A DNA stretch of 64,000 nt from Nostocoides_A vanveenii. GTDB taxonomy: Bacteria; Actinomycetota; Actinomycetes; Actinomycetales; Dermatophilaceae. How positions within the stretch are numbered: the stretch's first letter is position 1; every line of letters begins with the position of its first letter. The stretch spans positions 29,365-93,364 of the forward strand of contig NZ_BAAAPN010000106.1 in the NCBI RefSeq assembly GCF_039531165.1. Reading direction: 5' to 3'. Position numbers and translations under genes: made by a program. The notes below the pieces were generated by a model. That model was given only the letters and a program-made list of their open reading frames with translations, ran no database searches and had not been told where the DNA came from. Positions 8,753 through 17,052 of this stretch are shown here, in pieces.

Positions 8753-9502
8753 TCAGATGGTGATCTTGTGGGCCCGAAGCCAGGGCTTCGGGTCGATCGC
8801 GGCGCCCCCGCCCGGGTGGATCTCCAGATGCAGGTGCGGGCCAGTGGAGTGCCCGGTGTTGCCCGAGGCGCCGACGATGGTTCCGGGGGCGACCTTCTGG
8901 CCGACCTTGACCGCGATCGACGACATGTGCCCGTAGTAGGACACCACGCCAGTCCAGTAGCGGATCTCGACCTTGAGGCCGTAGCCCTGGGCGGCGCCCG
9001 CCTTGACGACGGTGCCCGTCGACATCGCCCGCAGCGGTGTGCCTACGGGGGTGCCGAAGTCGAGGCCGGCGTGCAGGCGACCCCAGCGGTAGCCGAAGTT
9101 CGAGGTCAGGTTGGGGTGGGCCAGCGGGTTGATCCAGCGGTGCGCGGCGGCCTTGGCCTTCTTGGCCTTCGCGATTCGCGCGGCCACCGCTTTGCGCTCG
9201 GCCGTGGCGCGGGCGGCGCGGATTTCGCCCTGTTCGCGCGACTGGGTGTCGGCGAGCTGACGGGCGTCCTCGACCGGCGTGGCCGACGAGGAGTCGGACA
9301 CCGTCGTGCGCGCGGTCAGATGGCTGGCCAGCATGGCCGCGTCGTACGAGCCGACGGCGGGAGCCGCGGCCGGCAGCGCAGCGGAGGCACCGGACCCGGT
9401 CAGCGAGACCACCAAGGCGGCGGCAGCCCCGGCGGGCACCGCGATCCGGGGGCGGATGCGGCCGTGGGGGCGCAGCGAAGCGGACGAAGTCGTGCGGCTC
9501 AC
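8753..9502 (-). CDS. Secreted M23 peptidase (LytM-type cell-wall hydrolase)
   Basis: 249 residues from the GTG at 9502, supported by an AGGA ribosome-binding site 8 bases upstream. The N-terminal signal region is RPRIAVPAGAAAALVVSLTG followed by an Ala-rich cleavage area. A charged coiled-coil-like middle (about 75-130, rich in Ala, Arg and Lys) precedes the M23 domain, with zinc ligands in HAGLDFGTPVGTP (HxxxD) and HLHLEIH, and YYGHMSSI between them. It should cleave peptidoglycan cross-bridges outside the membrane. The 180-bp upstream region has hairpins but no recognisable c-di-AMP riboswitch core, which often precedes such genes in actinobacteria. Confidence 0.9.
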   Translation of the reverse strand: MSRTTSSASLRPHGRIRPRIAVPAGAAAALVVSLTGSGASAALPAAAPAVGSYDAAMLASHLTARTTVSDSSSATPVEDARQLADTQSREQGEIRAARATAERKAVAARIAKAKKAKAAAHRWINPLAHPNLTSNFGYRWGRLHAGLDFGTPVGTPLRAMSTGTVVKAGAAQGYGLKVEIRYWTGVVSYYGHMSSIAVKVGQKVAPGTIVGASGNTGHSTGPHLHLEIHPGGGAAIDPKPWLRAHKITI

Positions 9503-9812
9503 AGGGGGTCCTAAAGGGGGACGAGGCTGGGGGGCCTGAACAAAGCAAGGTGCGTGGCGGTGATTGGGGGGAGCCACAGCACCGGCTCTTCTCTTGACAT
9601 CAAGACTACCGTGACGCATTTGTTACACAAAATTCAACGGCACGTCCGCGGCCCCGGACGCGGTTAATGTGATATCCACTGGCGCCCATCACCTGACGTC
9701 GGTAAGTCGCTGACCTGGGCATTCAGCGCGCTGTGGGACCGGCCGCGCATGGCTCCCGGGCCTCTTGTAAGAATGACCCAACCAGGGGGCACACATCGGC
9801 GTCGTAAGGGTC

Positions 9813-10361
9813 ATGACCGCGATCGCCGCCCCCTCGCCACGCATCTGGAAGGGGGCGTCCGTGCCGGTCATCGGGTCCGTCGTCGACGCCGACGAGTATG
9901 CGGTGCGCGAGGTCTATCAGGCCTACTACGGGCAGCTGGCCGGCTGGGCAGCGCGCCTGGTCGGCGACCGCGATCTGGCCCACGATGTCGCCACCGAGGC
10001 CTTTGTCCGCCTGCTGAACCACTGGGGCGAGGTGGCCGAGCCGCGACCCTGGCTCTACACTGCCGCAGCCAATATCATCCGCGACCACTGGCGCAAGCGG
10101 GGCCGCGAACAGATCGCCTACGGCAAGGTCGGTCACCAACTCGAGGTCGCCCAGGATCCGGATCTGGCCCGCGACCTCTCGGTTCGCTCGGCGGTCCAGC
10201 AACTGCCCGACCGCCTTCGGGTCGCGGTGATGCTGCACTACTTCGCCGACCTGCCGGTCGCGCAAGTTGCCGCCCAGATGGGCAAGTCGGAGGGCGCCAT
10301 CAAACGCGACCTCTGGGATGCCCGCAAACGGCTGGCCACCATTTTGGAAGGTGCCCGATGA
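9813..10361 (+). CDS. ECF-type RNA polymerase sigma factor (module 1)
   Basis: 182 residues. Region 2 is at about 30-100 (EVYQAYYGQLAGWAARLVGDRDLAHDVATEAFVRLL), then RPWLYTAAANIIRDHWRKRGR, and region 4 is at about 125-178 (VQQLPDRLRVAVMLHYFADLPVAQVAAQMGKSEGAIKRDLWDARKRL). The ATG at 9813 is preceded by TAAGGG at a sensible distance; a GTG at 9861 would also keep region 2. Its stop overlaps the ATG of the next gene (ATGA), which pairs it with a membrane-anchored partner that probably controls its activity. Confidence 0.92.
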   Translation: MTAIAAPSPRIWKGASVPVIGSVVDADEYAVREVYQAYYGQLAGWAARLVGDRDLAHDVATEAFVRLLNHWGEVAEPRPWLYTAAANIIRDHWRKRGREQIAYGKVGHQLEVAQDPDLARDLSVRSAVQQLPDRLRVAVMLHYFADLPVAQVAAQMGKSEGAIKRDLWDARKRLATILEGAR

Positions 10362-11809
10362 CCGACGACCGCGATCCGATCGCCGACTTCTTCGCCCGAG
10401 AACGCGCCCAGATCACCCCGCTGCCCGGTGACGACGAGCGCTGGCAATCCATCGTGCGCCAGTCCCGTCGCGGGCGGCGCGCCCGGCGCTCGTGGCTGCC
10501 GTATGCCGCGGGCCTGGCCGCCGCAGCTACCGTCGCCGGCTTCGCCGGCTACGGCTTGCGCGACATGCTGCCGGGCAATTCCACCGTCGTCGCCGGCGCC
10601 ACCAACACCCTGCCGCCCCTGGCCAGCGGTCCGAGTCCGACGTCGCCGAGCCCATCCGCAGCCGAACTCCCCACTAGTGGTTCGTCCGGGGCCCACTCCA
10701 GCGTGACGACCAGCGCGAGCACCCCCCCGACCGAGTCGACGAGCGCGTCCACCGGTGCGATCTGGCCGCTGCCGATGGTTCAGAACTTCGCGTTGCTGTC
10801 GATGTCGCAGGCCAGTGGGCGGGCCGTCTATGCCCTAGGCACCGGCCTGTGCAGCGACCATCCGTGCCGCGTCGTCGTCCGCTCACTGGACCATGGCACG
10901 ACCTGGCAGCGGGTCGCCACCCTGGATGACCCCAAGACGTCCGCGACCGTGGGCGCAGTCGGTGCCGCGGGCTCCTTCACGCAGATCCGGATGGCGAACG
11001 AGCAGGTCGGCTGGGTCTTTGGTGACGGTCTGATGCAGACCACCGACGGCGGCCGGACTTTCCACGCCTATTCCCACGTGGGCGCCTCGGTGCTCGACGT
11101 AGCGACCGACGGGACACATGTCGCCATCGTGTCGAGCTCAGGTGTCTGTGACGGCGGCACGTGCGCGGGGCCCCTCCTCGCCCAAGTCGCCCCGGTGACG
11201 GCATCCGGCGCTGGGGAGACGGCCGTGGAAATGCCGGCGGGCAAGGTCGACGGGGCGAGTGTCGACTGGTTGGCCGGCCGGGCCTATGTCTCGGCGCGGA
11301 CGGCCGACGACAGCGCCGCCCCGCTGGTCATCACCCCCGAAGGCAAGTCGAGCGCCCTGGACGTCGGCTGCGAGAAGCCGCCAACCCAGGTCTTCCGCGC
11401 CGCCGACGGCAGCGCCGTCTTCGCTGCGTGCCGCGGCGGGACCAAGGACGCGAACACGGCCTACGCGATCCAGCGCTCGACGGACGACGGTGTCACGTGG
11501 GCGGCTGTGCAGGGCTCGAGTCTCACCTTGCCCGCGAACGCCGAACTCGTCTCCTTCGCGGCTGCCGATGCGACGCACCTGATCGCCACAGCGGGCAGCA
11601 ATGCGACCGGCTCCGGGGCATTGCTCGCCTCCTCCGACGGTGGCCGGGCTTGGGCCGCATTCACCAACCCGGCTCTGCCAGAGCACGGCTGGCGTTGGGT
11701 GGGTGCTCCGGGTGCCGGGTGGTACTACTTGCTCCCCGTCGACGGGCAGCGGTCGTTCTGGTGGGGCCGGCAGCTGGGCGCCACGTGGGCACAACAGCCG
11801 ATGAACTGA
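10358..11809 (+). CDS. Membrane-anchored beta-propeller protein, putative sigma-factor partner
   Basis: 483 residues. A cytoplasmic Arg-rich N-terminus (1-47) precedes one membrane helix (about 48-68), then a Pro/Ser/Thr-rich linker and an extracytoplasmic domain with Asp-box/BNR-like motifs: SLDHGTTWQR, TTDGGRTFHAY, STDDGVTWAAV and SSDGGRAWAAF. These indicate a sialidase-like or Ycf48-like propeller. The position, ATGA overlap and topology suggest an anti-sigma or sensing role, but the N-terminus lacks the zinc anti-sigma HxxxCxxC motif. The outside domain may sense a surface ligand; this is inference. Confidence 0.78.
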   Translation: MTDDRDPIADFFARERAQITPLPGDDERWQSIVRQSRRGRRARRSWLPYAAGLAAAATVAGFAGYGLRDMLPGNSTVVAGATNTLPPLASGPSPTSPSPSAAELPTSGSSGAHSSVTTSASTPPTESTSASTGAIWPLPMVQNFALLSMSQASGRAVYALGTGLCSDHPCRVVVRSLDHGTTWQRVATLDDPKTSATVGAVGAAGSFTQIRMANEQVGWVFGDGLMQTTDGGRTFHAYSHVGASVLDVATDGTHVAIVSSSGVCDGGTCAGPLLAQVAPVTASGAGETAVEMPAGKVDGASVDWLAGRAYVSARTADDSAAPLVITPEGKSSALDVGCEKPPTQVFRAADGSAVFAACRGGTKDANTAYAIQRSTDDGVTWAAVQGSSLTLPANAELVSFAAADATHLIATAGSNATGSGALLASSDGGRAWAAFTNPALPEHGWRWVGAPGAGWYYLLPVDGQRSFWWGRQLGATWAQQPMN

Positions 11810-11978
11810 CGTCTCCCGACCAGCCGGCGCGCGAGGGCGTCCATACGGCGAACGTGACCAGGGCAATGGTCCGCCTGGCCCGCAGCACCTCCTGGGTCGG
11901 TCTAGGCTCGGAGCGACCCCAACCCGGTTCTGGGCTGCCCACTTCGCAGCAGCGACGCAACGAAGGACGGAAATCCGC

Positions 11979-13181
11979 GTGGATCTATACGAGTACCAAG
12001 CTCGCGACCTTTTCGAGAAGCACGGCGTGCCCGTGCTGGGCGGGGCGGTAGCGACCACCGCGGCCGAAGCCCGCGCAGCTGCTGAGACGATCGGCGCCCA
12101 GAGCGGCGGCGTGACCGTCGTCAAGGCCCAGGTCAAGACCGGCGGCCGCGGCAAGGCGGGCGGCGTGAAGGTCGCCAAGAACGCCGACGAGGCGCAAACG
12201 TATGCCGAGCACATCCTCGGGATGGACATCAAAGGCCACACCGTCAAGCGGGTGATGATCGCCCAGGGCGCCCAGATCGCCGAGGAGTACTACTTCTCCA
12301 TCCTGCTCGACCGGGCCAATCGCACCTACCTCGCCATGTGCAGCGTCGAGGGCGGCATGGACATCGAGACCCTTGCGGTCGAGCGCCCGGAGGCCCTCGC
12401 CAAGGTCGCTGTCGACCCCAATATCGGCATCGACGCCGCCAAGGCCGCCGAGATCGTCGAGGCGGCCGGCTTCGACGCCGAGACGGGCGCCAAGGTCGCT
12501 CCGGTGCTCGAGCGCCTGTGGGAGGTCTACCGCGACGAGGACGCGACCCTGGTGGAGGTCAACCCACTGGTCAAGACCGCAGCAGGAGACATCATCGCCC
12601 TAGACGGCAAAGTCTCTATCGATGAGAACTCCGATTTCCGGCACCCGGATCACCAGGCGTTTGTCGATCACTCCAAGACCGACCCGCTGGAAGTTCTGGC
12701 CATCGAGCGCGGCCTCAACTACGTCAAGCTCGACGGTGACGTCGGCATCATCGGCAATGGCGCCGGCCTGGTGATGTCCACGCTCGATGTCGTGGCGTAT
12801 GCCGGCGAGGAGTTCACCCTTCCCGACGGCGGCCACCCCGCACCGGCGAACTTCCTCGACATCGGCGGTGGAGCCAACGCCGACGTGATGGCTAACGGAC
12901 TCGACGTCATCTTCGAGGACGCCCAGGTCAAAGCGGTCTTCGTCAACGTCTTCGGGGGGATCACGGCCTGCGACGCGGTCGCGGACGGGATCGTGCAGGC
13001 ATACGGGATCCTCGCCGGTCACGGTAAGGAACCCAAGCCGCTGGTGGTGCGCCTCGACGGCAACAACGCCGAGCTAGGTCGGCAGATCCTCGACGACGCG
13101 GCGCTGCCGAAGCTCGAGCGTGTCGACACGATGGACGGTGCGGCTCGCCGCGTCGCCGAACTCGCGGCCACGGCCCACTGA
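11979..13181 (+). CDS. sucC: Succinyl-CoA synthetase, beta subunit
   Basis: 400 residues from the GTG at 11979 (DLYEYQARDLFEKHGVPVLGG), with ATP-grasp features: VVKAQVKTGGRGKAGGVK near residue 48, LVEVNPL (about 190) and the C-terminal LDIGGGANADV with VFVNVFGGITACDAVADG. With SucD it forms the TCA-cycle enzyme that converts succinyl-CoA to succinate with nucleotide triphosphate formation. sucD follows after 32 bp in the same operon. The length matches the family (about 385-400). Confidence 0.96.
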   Translation: MDLYEYQARDLFEKHGVPVLGGAVATTAAEARAAAETIGAQSGGVTVVKAQVKTGGRGKAGGVKVAKNADEAQTYAEHILGMDIKGHTVKRVMIAQGAQIAEEYYFSILLDRANRTYLAMCSVEGGMDIETLAVERPEALAKVAVDPNIGIDAAKAAEIVEAAGFDAETGAKVAPVLERLWEVYRDEDATLVEVNPLVKTAAGDIIALDGKVSIDENSDFRHPDHQAFVDHSKTDPLEVLAIERGLNYVKLDGDVGIIGNGAGLVMSTLDVVAYAGEEFTLPDGGHPAPANFLDIGGGANADVMANGLDVIFEDAQVKAVFVNVFGGITACDAVADGIVQAYGILAGHGKEPKPLVVRLDGNNAELGRQILDDAALPKLERVDTMDGAARRVAELAATAH

Positions 13182-13213
13182 CCCCGAAGCGACAAAGGAC
13201 GGCAGACGAAGCA

Positions 13214-14122
13214 ATGGCAATCTTTCTCGACGAGTTCTCCAAGGTCATCGTCCAGGGCATGACCGGCTCGGAGGGCATGAAGCACACCACGCGGATGCTC
13301 GCCTCGGGCACCCAGATCGTCGGTGGGGTCAACCCGCGCAAGGCGGGGGAGCAGGTCGGTTTCCCCGGCGATGTGACGGTCCCCGTCTTCGGCACCGTGG
13401 CCGAGGCGATGGCGGCGACCGGGGCGAATGTGTCGGTGATCTTCGTGCCCGCGGCCTTCACCAAGGCCGCGGTCATCGAGGCGATCGACGCAGGCATACC
13501 GCTGGCGGTCGTCATCACCGAGGGCGTCGCGGTCAAGGACACCGCGGAGTTCTACAACTACAGCATCGGGCGCGGCACCCGCATCATCGGCCCGAACTGC
13601 CCCGGCTTGATCAGCCCCGGCAAATCCAACGCCGGCATCATCCCCGCCGACATCTCCGGTCCGGGACGCATCGGCCTGGTGTCCAAGTCCGGCACCTTGA
13701 CCTATCAGATGATGTTCGAATTGCGCGACTTCGGCTTCTCGACCGCGGTCGGCATCGGCGGTGACCCAATCATCGGCACTACGCACATCGACTGCCTCGC
13801 GGCCTTCCAGGAGGACTCCGAGACCGATGCGATCGTGATGATCGGCGAGATCGGCGGCGACGCCGAGGAGCGGGCGGCCGCCTTCATCGCCGCCAATGTC
13901 ACCAAGCCGGTCGTCGGCTATGTCGCGGGTTTCACCGCGCCCGAGGGCAAGACCATGGGCCACGCCGGCGCCATCGTCTCCGGCTCTTCGGGCACCGCGC
14001 AGGCGAAAAAGGAAGCCCTCGAGTCCGCCGGTGTCAAGGTCGGCAAGACGCCGTCGGAGACCGCCGAGTTGATGCGCGGCATCATGGCCGAGATCGCGTC
14101 ACAGCAATCCGCGCCGATCTGA
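13214..14122 (+). CDS. sucD: Succinyl-CoA synthetase, alpha subunit
   Basis: 302 residues. The N-terminal CoA-binding Rossmann domain has VQGMTGSEGMKHT; the ligase domain has IGPNCPGLISPG and the phosphohistidine motif GHAGAIVSG (His near residue 249). It is the partner of SucC immediately upstream. A strong GC-rich hairpin follows the stop. In many actinobacteria DUF6350, purN and purH come directly after sucCD; here a prepilin peptidase and a sigma/anti-sigma pair lie between. Confidence 0.96.
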   Translation: MAIFLDEFSKVIVQGMTGSEGMKHTTRMLASGTQIVGGVNPRKAGEQVGFPGDVTVPVFGTVAEAMAATGANVSVIFVPAAFTKAAVIEAIDAGIPLAVVITEGVAVKDTAEFYNYSIGRGTRIIGPNCPGLISPGKSNAGIIPADISGPGRIGLVSKSGTLTYQMMFELRDFGFSTAVGIGGDPIIGTTHIDCLAAFQEDSETDAIVMIGEIGGDAEERAAAFIAANVTKPVVGYVAGFTAPEGKTMGHAGAIVSGSSGTAQAKKEALESAGVKVGKTPSETAELMRGIMAEIASQQSAPI

Positions 14123-14142
14123 TCGGCGTCGGAACCACCCGC

Positions 14143-14189
14143 CGTGGGCGGCTGGTTGTGCGCGTCGACGCACGCCCAGCCGCCCATTG
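14143..14189. terminator. Long hairpin between convergent sucD and prepilin peptidase genes
   Basis: GGGCGGCTGG pairs with CCAGCCGCCC, with an inner GTGCG/CGCAC stem closing a CGTCGA loop. The stem is symmetric and lies between two gene 3' ends, so it may terminate transcription from both sides. There is no U tract, as is usual in high-GC actinobacteria. Confidence 0.75.
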
Positions 14190-14202
14190 CCGTCGTGGGT
14201 GG

Positions 14203-14853
14203 CTATTGCAGCGCTAGGACGATCAGCGCGGCGGCGATCATCGCCGGGCCGAAGGCGATCCGGTCCTTGCGCCCGACCCGGCGCAGCAGGAGCAGGGCGC
14301 CAGCCACGACGCCGGCGAGCAGGAAGGCCAGATAGATGGCCAGCCCGAGGGGAGTCCAGCCGAACCACCCGAGCAACATCCCGATCAGCCCCGCCAGGGT
14401 GACATCGCCGCGGCCCAGGCTGCGCCGGCCGGCGAGCCGGTGCAGAAGGTAGTAGACGGCCCAGGCGGCGAGCCCGCCCAGCGCTGCGCGGCCCAGCGCC
14501 GGCCAGTCACGCGCCGCCCATGAGCAGATCGTCAGCAGCACAGCCAGGACTGGGTAGCACGGCCAGGTGATGACCCGGGGCAGTCGGTGGACCTCGAGGT
14601 CGATGGCGGCGAGAAGCACCCCGATCGCTGCTGCCACGGCTGCGGTGACGAGCACGGGCCAAGCCCAATCGGCCAATCCGTAGGCGACTGCGCTGCAAGC
14701 GATTCCGGTGCCCGGGACGACCCACGCGTGCCGGTGCGCTGGTGGGTCGTCCGGATAGCGGTGGTGACCGGCGGCCAGTCGCGCCCGGAGGACGACGCCG
14801 GCGCCGAGCCCCAGCAACCCCGCGACGAGGGCAACCACGTCCGGCGTATGCAC
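14203..14853 (-). CDS. Prepilin peptidase-like membrane protease (A24 family)
   Basis: 216 residues, mostly membrane helices. The two catalytic Asp motifs of type IV prepilin peptidases are present: AIDLEVHRLP (xD motif) and GRGDVTLAGLIG (GxGD). The N-terminal methyltransferase domain of PilD is absent, which matches CpaA/TadV-like or minimal actinobacterial forms. It would cleave the leader of prepilins of a Tad or type IV pilus. No pilus genes are adjacent in this window, so its partner locus must be elsewhere. Confidence 0.82.
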   Translation of the reverse strand: MHTPDVVALVAGLLGLGAGVVLRARLAAGHHRYPDDPPAHRHAWVVPGTGIACSAVAYGLADWAWPVLVTAAVAAAIGVLLAAIDLEVHRLPRVITWPCYPVLAVLLTICSWAARDWPALGRAALGGLAAWAVYYLLHRLAGRRSLGRGDVTLAGLIGMLLGWFGWTPLGLAIYLAFLLAGVVAGALLLLRRVGRKDRIAFGPAMIAAALIVLALQ

Positions 14854-14903
14854 GCGTCACCCCCGCTCGCCGAGCCTCACCGAGATGGTGACGCCGACGC
14901 GAG

Positions 14904-14939
14904 CGTATGCCGCGCGCCCGGGTGGGCGCGCGGCATACG
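14904..14939. terminator. Hairpin built from an inverted pair of the GGCATACG octamer
   Basis: A perfect 16-bp stem, CGTATGCCGCGCGCCC with GGGCGCGCGGCATACG, closes a 4-base loop. It sits just past the 3' end of the minus-strand membrane protein gene that stops at 14,969. Both ends of the stem are the octamer that is strongly over-represented in this window. The position suits a rho-independent-like terminator. Confidence 0.8.
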
Positions 14940-14968
14940 TGCGAAGGTGTGGATAACCGCCGAGGGCG

Positions 14969-16372
14969 TCAGCGATCGGCGGCGAGGCCGCGGAGCCGGA
15001 TCAACTCGGCGAAGGCCTCGGCCTGATCGACCTTGTTCTGCGGACTGACGACGAGGGTGGCGAGGTGGCTGCCGTCCGTGCTCACCTGAATGGCGACGAA
15101 CTGGGTGAAGGTTGTTCCGGCGCCCAGGTCAGTCGTCATCGCATAGGTCCCCTCCGCCGGTCCGGCCGTCACGTGCACCGGGTTGCCGCCGACATCCTTG
15201 GTGCAGGCCGCCAGCGCGGCGCCCAGGTCGGTTGCGGCCGTGTCGGTTGCGGCCGGGTCGGTGAAGGCCCGCAGCCGCTCGGTCGCGAAATAGCTCGCGT
15301 CCTTGCCCGCGAGCTTGACCTTCAACAGCCCGAACTCGCCCTGCCCGTTGGTGTCGGAGTCGCACGGCACGACCGCAGAGGAGCCGTCGAACTCCCCAGC
15401 GCCGGACTCGGTCTTCGCGCCGCCGGTGAAGACCGTCGAGGCAAAGTCCGAGGGGTCGATGAACAGGCTCGCCGCCGGGGTCAGGGTGTCCGGTCCGGCG
15501 ATGACCGGGCCGGCGCTCGAGCTCTCGCCATACCGCTCGAGGCGGTTCTCGACCCGGTTGGTGATCCAGGCGAACTTATCAAGGGTCAGCATCGACGTGC
15601 CGTCCGTCTGCCCCCAGAACTCGACATAGGTGATCTGGCGGCCCCGGTCGGTGACGGTGAGCCAACCCGAGTTACGGTCGCTGTCGCTGAACCGCCACAG
15701 CATCGAATGCTCGGAGTAGCGATCGGAGGAGACCGAGGTGATGGCCTCCGGTTTGGGTGTCGTGCAGTTGTCGGCCTTCTCGCGCATGGCGTTGGCGGCG
15801 TCCTGAGCCTGCTTGTCGGTGGGATAGATCCACGTCACCTGGACACCGAGGGTGTCCGGCTTGCCCGGGATCACGACGTCCTGCGAGGACACGGCCGTCG
15901 CGGCGCCGGGAGTCATCAGGCAGAGCAGATCGGTCGGCAGCATGCCTTCGACCGCGGTCACGCCGTCCACGCCGAGGGTTGCTGCCCATTCGGCCCCGGT
16001 CGGCAGGATTCCCGGCTTGGCCAGCAGCGTTGCCCAGTCCGCCGTGGCGTGCCAGTCATCGGCGGACGTCGGCGTGGGGCGAGTCGTTGTGGCAGTGGTC
16101 GTCACGTGGCTGCGGGTAGCCGGCGCGGTGACATCGGGCTTGGCGGTCAGCACGCCGGACAACGCCACCGCCCCGACGACAACTGCAGCGGCAGCCAGCC
16201 CAGCGGCACCCGTAATCCAGGTGCTTCGGCGGCGCCGGCCCCCGCGGCTCTTGACCGTTTCGACGGGGGCGAGGGGCAGGTGGTCGACATCCTCGCGCAG
16301 CGAGAACAGCGCGCGGCGGACCAGATCGTCGTCCTCGGGCGTCCACATCTCGTGATCGTTCGGGTCAGGCAT
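14969..16372 (-). CDS. Membrane-anchored sigma-factor partner with extracytoplasmic domain
   Basis: 467 residues. The cytoplasmic N-terminus (1-50, acidic then Arg-rich) is followed by a membrane helix (about 52-75, TGAAGLAAAAVVVGAVALSG) and a Thr-rich linker. A large outside part follows, apparently two repeats of a PknH-sensor-like domain with paired cysteines (LLCLMTPG, ADNCTTPK, VVPCDSD, LAACTKD). It overlaps the ECF sigma gene upstream by 8 bases. I infer an anti-sigma or signal-sensing role. A zinc anti-sigma motif is not present. Confidence 0.78.
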   Translation of the reverse strand: MPDPNDHEMWTPEDDDLVRRALFSLREDVDHLPLAPVETVKSRGGRRRRSTWITGAAGLAAAAVVVGAVALSGVLTAKPDVTAPATRSHVTTTATTTRPTPTSADDWHATADWATLLAKPGILPTGAEWAATLGVDGVTAVEGMLPTDLLCLMTPGAATAVSSQDVVIPGKPDTLGVQVTWIYPTDKQAQDAANAMREKADNCTTPKPEAITSVSSDRYSEHSMLWRFSDSDRNSGWLTVTDRGRQITYVEFWGQTDGTSMLTLDKFAWITNRVENRLERYGESSSAGPVIAGPDTLTPAASLFIDPSDFASTVFTGGAKTESGAGEFDGSSAVVPCDSDTNGQGEFGLLKVKLAGKDASYFATERLRAFTDPAATDTAATDLGAALAACTKDVGGNPVHVTAGPAEGTYAMTTDLGAGTTFTQFVAIQVSTDGSHLATLVVSPQNKVDQAEAFAELIRLRGLAADR

Positions 16373-16925
16373 GGCCGGCTTCCTTCTCGCGCAAGGCCGT
16401 GGCCAACGCCGCGCGGCCGTGATGCAGGCGCGCCTTGACGGTCCCGATGGGCGCGCCGAGATCCTCGGCGATGGCCTCGATGCTCATATCGAGGAGGTAG
16501 TGCAGGGCGAGCACCTCGCGGTGCTGGGGCGAGAGTCTTTGCAGAGCATCCACGACCAAGCGCCGGTCGTCGCTGATGACGGCCGGTGGGTCCGGAACGG
16601 CGGTCAGCCGGCGCTGGGCCTCTGTGCGGTTGGTGTCCTTGCGCCACTGGCTGATGGCGAGCCGGCGCGCGACGGTGCGCACCCACGACAGCGGATCGTC
16701 TGCCTGGCTGACCGTGCTCCAGCGCTGCCAGGCGCGGGCATACGCCTCCTGGGCGCAGTCCTGGGCGAGCGTGAGATTGCCCGTCGTCGCATAGACGAGG
16801 TGCACCACGCGCGGCGAGGTCTCGCGGTAGAAGGTGTCGAAGTCGAGCGCAGCCACGCGCGTGCCCTCCCAGTGGCTGATGATCGGCCGTGACCCGGCGG
16901 TCGCGGCAATCGGAATGCTCGTCAT
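16365..16925 (-). CDS. ECF-type RNA polymerase sigma factor (module 2)
   Basis: 186 residues from the ATG at 16,925. Region 2 reads FDTFYRETSPRVVHLVYATT...AQDCAQEAYARAWQRW and WVRTVARRLAISQWRK; region 4 reads LQRLSPQHREVLALHYLLDMSIEAIAEDLGAPIGTVKARLHHGRAALATAL. The start was chosen because the upstream in-frame stretch is untranslated-looking and overlaps the divergent DUF6350 promoter region. It is coupled to the membrane partner downstream (8-base overlap). This is the second sigma/partner module within 7 kb, in opposite orientation to the first and not closely similar to it. Confidence 0.92.
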   Translation of the reverse strand: MTSIPIAATAGSRPIISHWEGTRVAALDFDTFYRETSPRVVHLVYATTGNLTLAQDCAQEAYARAWQRWSTVSQADDPLSWVRTVARRLAISQWRKDTNRTEAQRRLTAVPDPPAVISDDRRLVVDALQRLSPQHREVLALHYLLDMSIEAIAEDLGAPIGTVKARLHHGRAALATALREKEAGHA

Positions 16926-17052
16926 GCCCCACCAGACGCGTGCGCCCGGTGCCGGGTTGTCCACCCTAACGCGCGACTTTTCGGGAATTCCCTGGCCGTC
17001 CGGCGTGGTCTCGGGGGAGGGGCGAACGGCATACGGGAACATGGGGAGCGAT

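Noticed and set aside
9503..9660. Possible c-di-AMP (ydaO-type) riboswitch upstream of the M23 peptidase gene
   Set aside because: Hairpins such as GAGCC...GGCTC are present, but the conserved core sequences of that riboswitch (for example the CCGACAGCTAACC-like block) are not seen on the minus strand.
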